Below are positions 17,931 through 26,440 of a DNA stretch of 64,000 nucleotides, in pieces. The position numbers and the translations under genes are program-made. Within the stretch, counting starts at the first letter, position 1. Every line of letters starts with the position of its first letter. This DNA is from Gemmatimonadota bacterium (GTDB taxonomy: Bacteria > Gemmatimonadota > Gemmatimonadetes > Longimicrobiales > Gaopeijiaceae): positions 170,342 to 234,341 of the forward strand of contig JAPPNN010000018.1 in NCBI GenBank assembly GCA_028873815.1. The letters are read 5' to 3'. The notes below the pieces were generated by a model. The model made no database searches and had not been told where the DNA came from. It saw nothing but the letters and a program-made list of their open reading frames with translations.

Positions 17931-18832
17931 GAGTCGGCCTCCCCGGCCCCGTTCGCCTGCGCGAGCAGCAGGTAGGCGTCCTCGAGCGTCGGCGGCACGG
18001 ATTCGAACCCGTCCGGCACGCCACCTTCGGCAGCCTCGCCCTCGGAAAGGTGTATCCGAACCTGGTTCCGTCCCTCGATCAGGATCGCCTGCGTGATCCG
18101 GTACCTCTGTTCGACTTCGGTCAAATCCTCCTTGGCCACCGCGCCCTGGTAGATCGTGCCCGCCAGCCGCTCCCGAGCCTCGGTCGGCGACGTATCCGCC
18201 ACGAAGCGCCCGTCGTACATGATCGCCACCCGCGGGCACAGCACCGAGATGTCCTCGACGATGTGCGTCGACAGGAGCACCGTGCGGTCTTCGGCAAGCT
18301 CGGCGAGTAGCCTGTAGAAGCGGATGCGCTCCTCGGGATCGAGGCCGGCGGTCGGTTCGTCCACGATGATGAGCGCCGGATCGCCCGCAAGCGCCTGGGC
18401 GATCCCCAGCCGCTGACGCATCCCGCCCGAATAGCCCTTGACCTTGCGCTTGGCGGCGTAGGACATGTTGACCCGATCGAGGAGCTCCGCCGCGAGCCGC
18501 TTGAGGCCCTGGGGCGCCCGCACGCCCTTGAGGACGAGGAGGTAGCGCAGCATCGCCTCGCCATTAAGATGGGGATAGAAGCCGAAGTCCTGGGGGAGGT
18601 AGCCGAGCTGTCTGCGGATCCGGCGGGGATCGGAGACGATGTCCTCGCCGTTGAAGCGGACCGCACCCGATGTGGGCTGCAGCAGGCCGGCGACGATGCG
18701 CATCAGGGTGGTCTTGCCCGCGCCGTTGGGGCCAAGGAGGCCGAACATGCCCTTGGAGACGTCGAGCGAGACGCCCTGCAGCGCCGCGACCGGTCCGGGG
18801 TAGACTTTGACGAGATCTCTGATTTCGAGCAT
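17927..18832 (-). CDS. ABC transporter ATP-binding protein
   Basis: This 301-residue ATPase has Walker A GPNGAGKTT (residues 34-42), Q-loop LPQDFGF, signature YSGGMRQRLGIAQAL, Walker B LIIVDEPTAGLDP and the switch His in LLSTHIVED. It belongs to the group that energises ABC-2 permeases. It is translationally coupled to the permease/M1 fusion, so the two proteins form one transporter. The ~90 residues after the nucleotide-binding domain form a short accessory domain. Confidence 0.93.
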   Translation of the reverse strand: MLEIRDLVKVYPGPVAALQGVSLDVSKGMFGLLGPNGAGKTTLMRIVAGLLQPTSGAVRFNGEDIVSDPRRIRRQLGYLPQDFGFYPHLNGEAMLRYLLVLKGVRAPQGLKRLAAELLDRVNMSYAAKRKVKGYSGGMRQRLGIAQALAGDPALIIVDEPTAGLDPEERIRFYRLLAELAEDRTVLLSTHIVEDISVLCPRVAIMYDGRFVADTSPTEARERLAGTIYQGAVAKEDLTEVEQRYRITQAILIEGRNQVRIHLSEGEAAEGGVPDGFESVPPTLEDAYLLLAQANGAGEADS

Positions 18833-18914
18833 TGGGTTTCCGTGCTGGGGATGTGGTGGGCTATCAGATCATGACATACGATGGTCTGTACATGTTCTGA
18901 ATATGATTTGTGAT

Positions 18915-18931
18915 GGGATGATGATTATCTG

Positions 18932-18938
<7 letters not shown>
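18915..18938. terminator. inverted repeat at the 3' end of the isomerase gene
   Basis: GGGATGA (18915-18921) and TCATCCC (18932-18938) form a 7-bp stem with a 10-nt loop. The repeat overlaps the stop codon of the minus-strand isomerase gene and precedes the AT-rich stretch 18865-18914 that probably holds the ABC operon promoter. It could be a terminator for the isomerase transcript or an operator for the ABC operon. There is no U-run, so confidence is low. Confidence 0.35.
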
Positions 18939-19900
<962 letters not shown>

Positions 19901-19959
19901 ATCGGTTGGACTCCTTTCACAACTCCATGACCGCGTCAAGGCGGCGGAAACGGTAACGT

Positions 19960-20616
19960 ATGAAGCGACGAACGGCCATTGGGGTGCTGGGCGGGGTCGC
20001 GGGCGGCCCGTTGCTCCTGCCGCTGGACGAGGTGGGCCGAATGCTCGTCTGGCGCGAGCAGGTGCTTGCCTCGGCGGGGCCGGCAGGTGATGACGGGGCG
20101 GCCAGCGCCAACGGCCCGGCCGAAGGCGGCGGCGCCCGGACCCCATCGCTGCTCACCCCGGCCCGCGCCCGGGCCATGGAGGCCCTCGCCGAGACCATCA
20201 TCCCGGAGACGGACACGCCGGGGGCGTCGGAGGCCGGCGTGACCGGTTTCGTGGCGGCGCTGGTGGACGGGTGGCTCGACGACAACGACCGCGACCGCTT
20301 TCTGGCCGGGCTCGACACGGTGGACCCGGCGTGCCGCGAGCGCTTCGGCAGCCCCTTCGCGGAGTGCACACCGGGTGAGCAGGAGGCATTCGTTCGTGGC
20401 CTCGACGACGAACTCACCGCACTGCGTGAGGACCCCGCCGCGGACGAGACGGCGCACTTCTTCCACAACGTCAAACGCTTCACCATCACCGGCTACTTCA
20501 CGTCGGATGTGGGACTCGACGCGCTCGGTTACCGAACCACCTTCCGCACCTTCGAGGGGTGCGCACCGCTGACGCCGCAGGAAACGGGCCTGCCCCGAGG
20601 GGAGTCCGGCCGATGA
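19960..20616 (+). CDS. gluconate 2-dehydrogenase subunit 3-like protein
   Basis: This 218-residue protein starts MKRRTAIGVLGGVAGG, a short Tat-like signal. It contains the family features ARAMEALAETIIPETDTPGA, GVTGFVAALVDGW, and HFFHNVKRFTITGYFTSDVG near the C-terminus. In the membrane-bound gluconate dehydrogenases this small subunit pairs with the flavoprotein and may help its export. The stop overlaps the start of the GMC flavoprotein gene (ATGA), so the two are made together. Confidence 0.85.
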   Translation: MKRRTAIGVLGGVAGGPLLLPLDEVGRMLVWREQVLASAGPAGDDGAASANGPAEGGGARTPSLLTPARARAMEALAETIIPETDTPGASEAGVTGFVAALVDGWLDDNDRDRFLAGLDTVDPACRERFGSPFAECTPGEQEAFVRGLDDELTALREDPAADETAHFFHNVKRFTITGYFTSDVGLDALGYRTTFRTFEGCAPLTPQETGLPRGESGR

Positions 20617-22334
20617 CCATCTCCCGCCGGGATCTCTTCCACATCCGGCCGCGCCGCCAGGAGTACGACGCGATCATCGTCGGCTCGGGCATGTCGGGTG
20701 GCTGGGCCGCCAAGGAGTTGACGGAGCTGGGCGCCAACGTGCTCGTCCTCGAGGCGGGGCCGATGATTGTGCCCGAGCGTGACTACGCCGAACACACGCT
20801 CACGTCCGAGATGCCGTACCGCGGCTGGAACGACCGCAAGGCGGTGGCCGCCGAGCAGCCGGTCCAGGGCCAGTGCTACGCCTGCGACGAGGTGGGCCGC
20901 AAGTTCTTCGTCAACGACATCGAGAACCCGTACACGACCGATCCCGACAAGCCGTTTCTGTGGATCCGCGGGCGGCAGGTGGGCGGACGGTCGATCATGT
21001 GGGCGCGGCAATGCTACAGGCTGAGCGACCTGGACTTCGAGGCCAACGCGCGCGAGGGGTACGGGGTCGACTGGCCCATCCGCTACGCCGACCTGGCGCC
21101 CTGGTACGACCACGTCGAGGCATTCGTCGGCATCAGCGGCCGGGCTGAGGGGCTGCCGCAGGTGCCGGACGGGGTATTCCTGCCGCCTATGGAGATGTCG
21201 TGCGTCGAGGAGCATGTCGCGGGCGCAATCGACAGCGCGTTCGGCGGCACCCGGCGCATGACGATCGGGCGCACCGCCGTCCTCACCCGCGACCACAAGG
21301 GGCGCCGCGCCTGCCACTACTGCGGACCCTGCCACCGCGGCTGCCGCACCCGCAGCTACTTCAGCTCGCTCAACGCGACCCTGCCCGCCGCCGAGGCCAC
21401 CGGCCGCATGACCCTGCGCCCGAACAGCGTCGTTGCCGAAGTCGTCTGGAACCCGCGGGCTGGCCGGGTCAGCGGCGTCCGCGTAATCGACGCCGAGACC
21501 CACGAGGAGATGGAGTTCCGCGCGCGGACGGTGTTCCTTGGGGCCTCCGCGCTGGAGACGACGCGCATTCTGCTCAACTCGACGTCGGCCGACTTCCCCG
21601 ACGGGCTGGCCAACTCCAGCGGCGTGCTCGGCAAATACCTCATGGACCACACCATGGATGTTGGCGCACGTGCCACCTTCCCCGGCTGGGAGGACCGCAC
21701 CACCCGCGGCCGCCGTCCCAACGGCGTCTACATCGCCCGCTTCCGCAACGTCACCGAGCCCTCGCCCGATTTCCTGCGCGGCTACGGGTATCAGGGTTCG
21801 GCAAGGAGGGAGGGCTGGGGGCGGGGTACTTCGATGCCGGGGTTTGGTGAGGGTTTCAAGAGCGACCTGCTCCGCCCGGGCCCCTGGTCGTTCGGAATCG
21901 AGGGCTTCGGCGAGTGCCTCCCCCGTGAAGAGAACCACGTGGCCCTCGATCCCGAGCAGGTCGACAAGTGGGGAATCCCTACGCTACGCATCAGCTGCGT
22001 CTGGAGCGACAACGAGCGCGCCATGATGCGCGACGCCGCGCTGCAGGCCGCAGAAATGCTGGAGGCCGGCGGCGGCCGCGACATCTCGATCGACACCGAG
22101 ATGACCCCGCCAGGGCTGACCATCCACGAGATGGGCACGGCGCGCATGGGCCGCGACCCCGCCACGTCGGTGCTCAACGCCCACAACCAGGCGTGGGACG
22201 TGCCCAACCTGTTCGTCATCGACGGCGCGTCGATGGCGTCGTCCGGCTGCCAGAACCCGTCGCTCACGTACATGGCGTTCGCGGCGCGCGCGAGTCATTA
22301 CGCGGTGTGGGCGGCGCGGCGGGGGGAAGTCTAG
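20613..22334 (+). CDS. GMC-family FAD oxidoreductase (gluconate dehydrogenase-like large subunit)
   Basis: This 573-residue flavoprotein starts at ATG 20613. It has the FAD motif YDAIIVGSGMSGGWAAKEL near residue 20, a Cys-rich segment HYCGPCHRGC around residue 235, and the GMC C-terminal pattern MGTARMGRDP...NLFVIDGASM...NPSLTYMAFA with the substrate-site residues. Such proteins oxidise sugars, sugar acids or alcohols in the periplasm and pass electrons on. No cytochrome subunit gene is next to it. It is coupled to the subunit-3 gene, and the Hyi-like gene upstream points to sugar-acid use. Confidence 0.87.
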   Translation: MTISRRDLFHIRPRRQEYDAIIVGSGMSGGWAAKELTELGANVLVLEAGPMIVPERDYAEHTLTSEMPYRGWNDRKAVAAEQPVQGQCYACDEVGRKFFVNDIENPYTTDPDKPFLWIRGRQVGGRSIMWARQCYRLSDLDFEANAREGYGVDWPIRYADLAPWYDHVEAFVGISGRAEGLPQVPDGVFLPPMEMSCVEEHVAGAIDSAFGGTRRMTIGRTAVLTRDHKGRRACHYCGPCHRGCRTRSYFSSLNATLPAAEATGRMTLRPNSVVAEVVWNPRAGRVSGVRVIDAETHEEMEFRARTVFLGASALETTRILLNSTSADFPDGLANSSGVLGKYLMDHTMDVGARATFPGWEDRTTRGRRPNGVYIARFRNVTEPSPDFLRGYGYQGSARREGWGRGTSMPGFGEGFKSDLLRPGPWSFGIEGFGECLPREENHVALDPEQVDKWGIPTLRISCVWSDNERAMMRDAALQAAEMLEAGGGRDISIDTEMTPPGLTIHEMGTARMGRDPATSVLNAHNQAWDVPNLFVIDGASMASSGCQNPSLTYMAFAARASHYAVWAARRGEV

Positions 22335-22367
22335 GGGCACCGGGGAAGAGGCCGCTGCCGCCAGCCC

Positions 22368-23678
22368 CTACTTCTCAATCCGGTAGACGTGAACGTACCC
22401 CACGCCGAGTTCGTCCCTCAGCGTCCCCAGAATGAAGTCCGTGCCGATCTGAAACACCTGGAGATCGGTAGCCAGTTCGACCACACCGAGGTGCCGCCCG
22501 TCCGCTCCGAAGACGAAGAATTCGTTCATTTCGGACGCCTGGTCGTCGTCGCTGGTGCCGGCGCCGCCCGCGCCATACGGACGCTGACCGGCCCAGAGAT
22601 TGCCCTCCGGGTCCACGAGGAGCTGAAAAAACGTGGGGAGATGCGAGGGATAGGGACCCGCGAGCAACATGTCCAGCATTTCCTCGGGAGAGTCTGCTTC
22701 GATAAACGCACCAGGCGCCATGAGTCGCTCGCGAAGTCCGGCTTCGTAGGCCGTCTTGATCTCGTCGGTGACGGTTCGGGGTGCGCGGGCAAGCCGGATG
22801 ATTCTCTTCAGGCTGGCGCTCTGGTCGTACGCATCGATCGAGTAGGAGTCCCCCTGCGTGGCAAAGTACCCATCGGGTCCCGGGACCATGTTGAACCAGG
22901 GTTGAAACTGCAATCGAGACCGCGATCCCTGCAGGCCGAGTTCATAGGTCATCCCCCCGAAGACGCCCACGGATTGGGCAGCACCGCCGGAATCCGGCAT
23001 GATGGCCGCTGTGACCGACGCCCGCTTCGTCCCGCTCCCCTCGTTGGGGACCATCTGGGGGTAGGAGAGTAGGAAGGCGCCGGTACGGAGCGGGCCCCAA
23101 AGTCTGCAGCAACTCTCCGCGGGAACCGTCGAGCGGTCCCCCTCCGCCATTCGCGCGCGCCGTTCGGTCACAAACGACATCCTCATCTCCGGCACCAGGC
23201 TTCTCCCGAACCGTCCCCGGTCGTCGAAGATCACAAGGCGGCGGGCGACAAACTCGCTCACGAGGATCGAGTCTCCCCGATACGAAGAAATGGTCTGGGC
23301 GGAGGTGAACTCTCCCGGGCCCTCCCCTTGTCCTCCCCAGTCCTCGATGTGCTCGCCCTCGGGAGTGTACACGCGGATCAGTGCACTCTGCCCGTCCAGT
23401 ACCGCGATCCGGCCATCGCGGAGTACGACGGCGCCGGCCACTTCCCCGAAGAGGTAGCGCTCGTCTCCCCCCATCCGGCCGATGACCAGGCTCGGTGTCC
23501 CCGACACGGTCCAGCCGTCTCCGTCCCAGACCGGTGTCATGCTCTCGACGATCTCGATACCGGCACTGTCGCGGACCTGGAAGCTGTCGGCCGTCGGTGC
23601 CTGGCCGTCCTGGCAGCCGGCAAGCAGCAGCAGGAAGCCGGCAAGCATTGGGGCACTCTGGGTGCAATGGCTACGCAT
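22368..23678 (-). CDS. lipoprotein with six-bladed beta-propeller
   Basis: From ATG 23678 this is a 436-residue lipoprotein with signal SAPMLAGFLLLLAGC, a good lipobox. An in-frame ATG at 23702 with GGAGGG 7 nt upstream is an alternative start that only lengthens the n-region. The mature part begins with VRDSAGIEIVESMTP, the motif shared by the propeller paralogues, then blades such as GRIAVLDGQSALIRVYTPEG and WGGQGEGPGEFTSAQ. No catalytic residues are evident. It probably acts at the cell surface or in the periplasm as a binding or structural protein. It is the most diverged member of the local group. Confidence 0.75.
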   Translation of the reverse strand: MRSHCTQSAPMLAGFLLLLAGCQDGQAPTADSFQVRDSAGIEIVESMTPVWDGDGWTVSGTPSLVIGRMGGDERYLFGEVAGAVVLRDGRIAVLDGQSALIRVYTPEGEHIEDWGGQGEGPGEFTSAQTISSYRGDSILVSEFVARRLVIFDDRGRFGRSLVPEMRMSFVTERRARMAEGDRSTVPAESCCRLWGPLRTGAFLLSYPQMVPNEGSGTKRASVTAAIMPDSGGAAQSVGVFGGMTYELGLQGSRSRLQFQPWFNMVPGPDGYFATQGDSYSIDAYDQSASLKRIIRLARAPRTVTDEIKTAYEAGLRERLMAPGAFIEADSPEEMLDMLLAGPYPSHLPTFFQLLVDPEGNLWAGQRPYGAGGAGTSDDDQASEMNEFFVFGADGRHLGVVELATDLQVFQIGTDFILGTLRDELGVGYVHVYRIEK

Positions 23679-23719
23679 CCAAACTGCGTCCTTTCCTTCC
23701 ATGGCGGGTCCCTCCCATG

Positions 23720-24261
23720 TCAGCCCGACCTGTCGAGCGGCCAGATCTGAATCGACTCCACTTCCAGCTCGTCCTTCACCCGGCCCAGGATGTAGTCCTC
23801 GCCGATCTCGTAGATCTCTAAACCCTCCGGCGTTCCCACGAAGCCGATAGCGTGTCCATCGGGATCGAAGACGGTCCATAGCGTGCCGGGGCGGTCTTCA
23901 CGTGGGAACTCGTATTCCTCGACCCAGAGGTGGCCGGCAGCATCACTCCGTCTGCATCGAACACCCTCAGCTCGTTGCTACCACTGTTCGCAACGACGAG
24001 CCGGCCGTCCCGGAGCCTCGTGGCATCGGTGGCCCAGTGCAGCATGTACGGCTCTTTGCCTTCCAGCAGGCCGATTAAAACTGCAGGCTCCGGTCCGATC
24101 GTCCATCCCAGCCGTGAGTCGTCCGGCGGCCGCTCGTTCTCCACGATCCGGATGCCCGCGCTGTCGCGTGTTTGGGTGGGGAGGGAGGGCGCCGATTGCC
24201 GGCCCTGCTCGCAGGCAAGCGCGGCCAGGGACATCAGGCTCAGCAGAGGATGTAGCTTCAC
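23720..24261 (-). pseudogene. internally deleted beta-propeller pseudogene
   Basis: Starting at GTG 24261, the first ~107 codons match the N-terminus of the neighbour at 24457-25680 (KLHPLLSLMSLAALACEQGR, TRDSAGIRIVENERPPD, NSGSNELRVFDADGV). Near 23940 the frame breaks. Read in another frame, the remainder to TGA 23720 matches the C-terminal end of the same family (AGHLWVEEYEF, LWTVFDPDG, GEDYILGRVKDELEVES). The middle ~220 codons are missing. The sequence thus shows a tandem paralogue that lost its core by deletion with a frame change. Confidence 0.8.
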
Positions 24262-24310
24262 GAGAGCTTCCCGCGGCAAAGTGGGCTCAACGGAACATTC
24301 CCGCGCCCGT
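24259..24310 (-). repeat. duplicated 5' region of tandem propeller genes (copy 1)
   Basis: This stretch upstream of and including the pseudogene start matches 25678-25729 over about 50 bp. Shared pieces include CAACGGAACATTCCCGCGCC and CAAAGTGGGC. It shows that the promoter or ribosome-site region was duplicated with the gene. Confidence 0.7.
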
Positions 24311-24311
24311 A

Positions 24312-24462
24312 GGGCCACCTGGGCGACTTCACCGAGGCCCTGACGGATTCCAACATCCCGTTCCTTGTGGAAGCCCGCGACTGGGCTCGCCTGCCCGAGA
24401 GCTTCCGGAGGGAGATCGAACGGGACTATGTGGTGCTTGCCGACGGCGCGCCCAAATCATAG
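24312..24462 (+). pseudogene. remnant of a nucleotidyltransferase (MNT-like) gene
   Basis: The frame between TAG 24309 and TAG 24460 encodes about 49 residues without a start codon. TDSNIPFLVEARDWARLPES followed by FRREIERDYVVL is the typical C-terminal end of minimal nucleotidyltransferases that form HEPN/MNT toxin-antitoxin pairs. The catalytic GSxxxxD half is absent, so this is a fragment. It is wedged between the propeller pseudogene and its intact paralogue, in the opposite direction, and marks a rearrangement point. Confidence 0.65.
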
Positions 24463-25680
24463 CCGCTCCAACGTCCACACCTGAACGTAGTCCACGTTGA
24501 ATTCGTCAAGAGCCGTGCCCAGGATATAATCTTCGCCGACTTCATGGATCCACAGACCCTCCGGCGTCTCGACATGGCCCAGCATTCGGCCTTCCGGATC
24601 GAAGACGGTCCAGAGTCGGGGCGACCGCTCGTCGTATGTGCCCCGAGCCGCCGTCGAAAACTCGTATTCCGCAACCCAGAGGTGGCCCGCCGCATCGGAC
24701 ATGACCGACTCGAACGCCGGGAAGTGCTCCGCTACCGGCGCCGACTCGTATCCCTGACGCCACCGCGCTCTCCGGCTTTCGGCCATGTCGGAGGTCCAGG
24801 CGAGTTGTCCGTCGATGTACGCCTCGACCTGTTCCAGAGTTGGAGAACTGGGCACATGGTCGCGCCTGACGATCCGCGCCAGCGAACCGTCCGGCGCGAA
24901 GGCCCTCAATTCGTACCGACCCGTGTGGCCGATGACGATCAGGTCTCCCCACGGCGTCCAGACCGGTTCGTGCCCGAAGGTCTTCGAGAGCAGCAGCGAC
25001 TGGTCGGTCCCCTGGGCATGGATGTACGGTTCGGCGACCATGTGCGTTCCCAGCGAACTCCGGACCCTGCCCTCGCCGTCCCTGAGCTGGACGACGACAG
25101 TATCCGAAGACTCGGGCATGTGGATCGCGAGAATCGAGCCATCGCGCGTAGCGTGCTCGGCCCGGAAGCCAAGCAGTAGCGGGACGGACCCTTCCTGCGC
25201 GAGTTCCCAGGTGCGGCCGTAGTTCCCCTGCGCGTCGAATGCCGAAATGCCCAGCGGCGATGTGTACCAGGCGATGATCGAGTCTCCCGGCCATCGCTCG
25301 ACCGCGTGGAGGCCTCCGAATTCGCCCGGACCCTCTCCCCGGCCGCCCCAGGTTGCGAGGTGGATCCCGGTCGCGTCGAACACGCGCAACTCGCTCGTTC
25401 CCCCATTTGCGACGACGATGCGTCCGTCACCGAGCATGGTGGCGTCGATGGCCCCAACGAGCATGTAGGGCTCCTCGCCCGCCACGGCACCGATGGAGAC
25501 GGCGGGCTCCGAGCCGATCCGCCAGGGGAGCCGCGACCCGTCCGGCGGCCGCGGATTCTCGACGATCCGGATTCCCGCGCTGTCGCGGATTTGGGTGGTG
25601 GAGGAGGGCGCAGATTGCCGGCCCTGCTCGCAGGCAAGCGCGGCCAGAGACAACAGGGCGAGGAGAGGATGCAGCTTCAT
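24457..25680 (-). CDS. lipoprotein with six-bladed beta-propeller
   Basis: From ATG 25680 the product has 407 residues. MKLHPLLALLSLAALACEQ is a lipoprotein signal, followed by RDSAGIRIVENPRPPDGSRL and blades with GRIVVANGGTSELRVFDATG and WGGRGEGPGEFGGLHAV. The C-terminal GEDYILGTALDEFNVDYVQV is the family ending. The upstream ORF extension is rejected because the signal peptide starts here. It is a close paralogue of the pseudogene 23720-24261 and of the gene at 8721-9968. The function is probably extracytoplasmic binding and is not further known. Confidence 0.78.
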   Translation of the reverse strand: MKLHPLLALLSLAALACEQGRQSAPSSTTQIRDSAGIRIVENPRPPDGSRLPWRIGSEPAVSIGAVAGEEPYMLVGAIDATMLGDGRIVVANGGTSELRVFDATGIHLATWGGRGEGPGEFGGLHAVERWPGDSIIAWYTSPLGISAFDAQGNYGRTWELAQEGSVPLLLGFRAEHATRDGSILAIHMPESSDTVVVQLRDGEGRVRSSLGTHMVAEPYIHAQGTDQSLLLSKTFGHEPVWTPWGDLIVIGHTGRYELRAFAPDGSLARIVRRDHVPSSPTLEQVEAYIDGQLAWTSDMAESRRARWRQGYESAPVAEHFPAFESVMSDAAGHLWVAEYEFSTAARGTYDERSPRLWTVFDPEGRMLGHVETPEGLWIHEVGEDYILGTALDEFNVDYVQVWTLERL

Positions 25681-25729
25681 GAGCGCCTCCCGCACCAAAG
25701 TGGGCGCAACGGAACATTCCCGCGCCCGT
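25678..25729 (-). repeat. duplicated 5' region of tandem propeller genes (copy 2)
   Basis: This is the counterpart of 24259-24310, covering the start codon and about 50 bp upstream of the intact propeller gene. Confidence 0.7.
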
Positions 25730-25784
25730 GAGGCCAGCCTACCCTCCAGGTGTCGTCATGGCAAGGTCGCGGATCGAGCCATTC

Positions 25785-25813
25785 TTGATTGTAGTATCAC
25801 CATATAATATCAT
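25785..25813 (+). promoter_or_regulatory. promoter of hicAB module 2
   Basis: TTGATT (25785-25790) and TATCAT (25808-25813) are spaced by 17 bp. A TATCA...TGATA inverted repeat (25795-25817) overlaps the -10. The hicA ATG follows 6 bp after the -10, predicting a leaderless mRNA. The -35 hexamer and layout equal those of hicAB module 1. Confidence 0.5.
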
Positions 25814-25819
25814 GATAGC

Positions 25820-26074
25820 ATGAGACAGAGGCACGCCAAGACCCTCGCCGCCATATTCGACACACAAACCAGGGGGAACCTGAAGTGGAGAAAGGTCGAG
25901 TCCATGTTTCGCGCCCTGGGTGCCAAAGTTCACGAGAGACGGGGATCGTCCGTGATCATCGTTTTGAACGGAGAGGTCGAGACAGTGCATAGACCCCATC
26001 CCCGTCCCGAGTGCGGGAGGGGTCTCGTCAAGCGGATGCGTATGTTCCTGGAACGTGCAGGGGTAAGGCCATGA
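25820..26074 (+). CDS. hicA: HicA-type mRNA interferase toxin (module 2)
   Basis: This 84-residue protein has the same length as the module 1 toxin and the same motif order: GNLKWRKVESMFRALGAKVH, SSVIIVLNGEVETVHRPHPR with the catalytic-type His, and VKRMRMFLERAGVRP. The identity between the two modules is moderate by eye, so they are diverged paralogues and may not cross-react. The stop overlaps hicB by 4 bp. Confidence 0.85.
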   Translation: MRQRHAKTLAAIFDTQTRGNLKWRKVESMFRALGAKVHERRGSSVIIVLNGEVETVHRPHPRPECGRGLVKRMRMFLERAGVRP

Positions 26075-26400
26075 TCGAATACCGCGGCTACACGGGCGTC
26101 TTCGAATACGATGAGGAATACGAGTTCTTCTCGGGTCATGTTGTTGACACGCGAGACGGTATCAACTTCGAAGGAGCCTCGGTCGATGAGTTGAAGGAGT
26201 CGATGCGACGCGCGGTCGATGACTACCTGGAGTTCTGCGAAGAGACAGAAAGAGTACCGAGCAAGCCCTTCTCCGGCCGGATCCTCGTCAGGATCGATCC
26301 AGAACTGCATCGGAGACTGGCCGCCAGTGCAGGCCGACGTCGAATGTCAATGAACGCCTACATCTCCGAGCAGCTTCAGGGCATCGGGCGCTCACGCTAG
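26071..26400 (+). CDS. hicB: HicB-type antitoxin (module 2)
   Basis: This 109-residue protein starts at ATG 26071: MIEYRGYTGVFEYDEEYEFF, then SGHVVDTRDGINFEG, DDYLEFCEETERVPSKPFSG, and a C-terminal ribbon-helix-helix (RILVRIDPELHRRLAASAG, RRMSMNAYISEQLQ). It matches the HicB of module 1 throughout, without the extra tail. It likely neutralises the preceding toxin and represses the promoter at 25785-25813. Confidence 0.87.
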   Translation: MIEYRGYTGVFEYDEEYEFFSGHVVDTRDGINFEGASVDELKESMRRAVDDYLEFCEETERVPSKPFSGRILVRIDPELHRRLAASAGRRRMSMNAYISEQLQGIGRSR

Positions 26401-26440
26401 CGCGACGGCCATTGCGGACAACGTACATGAGGAGTGCCAG

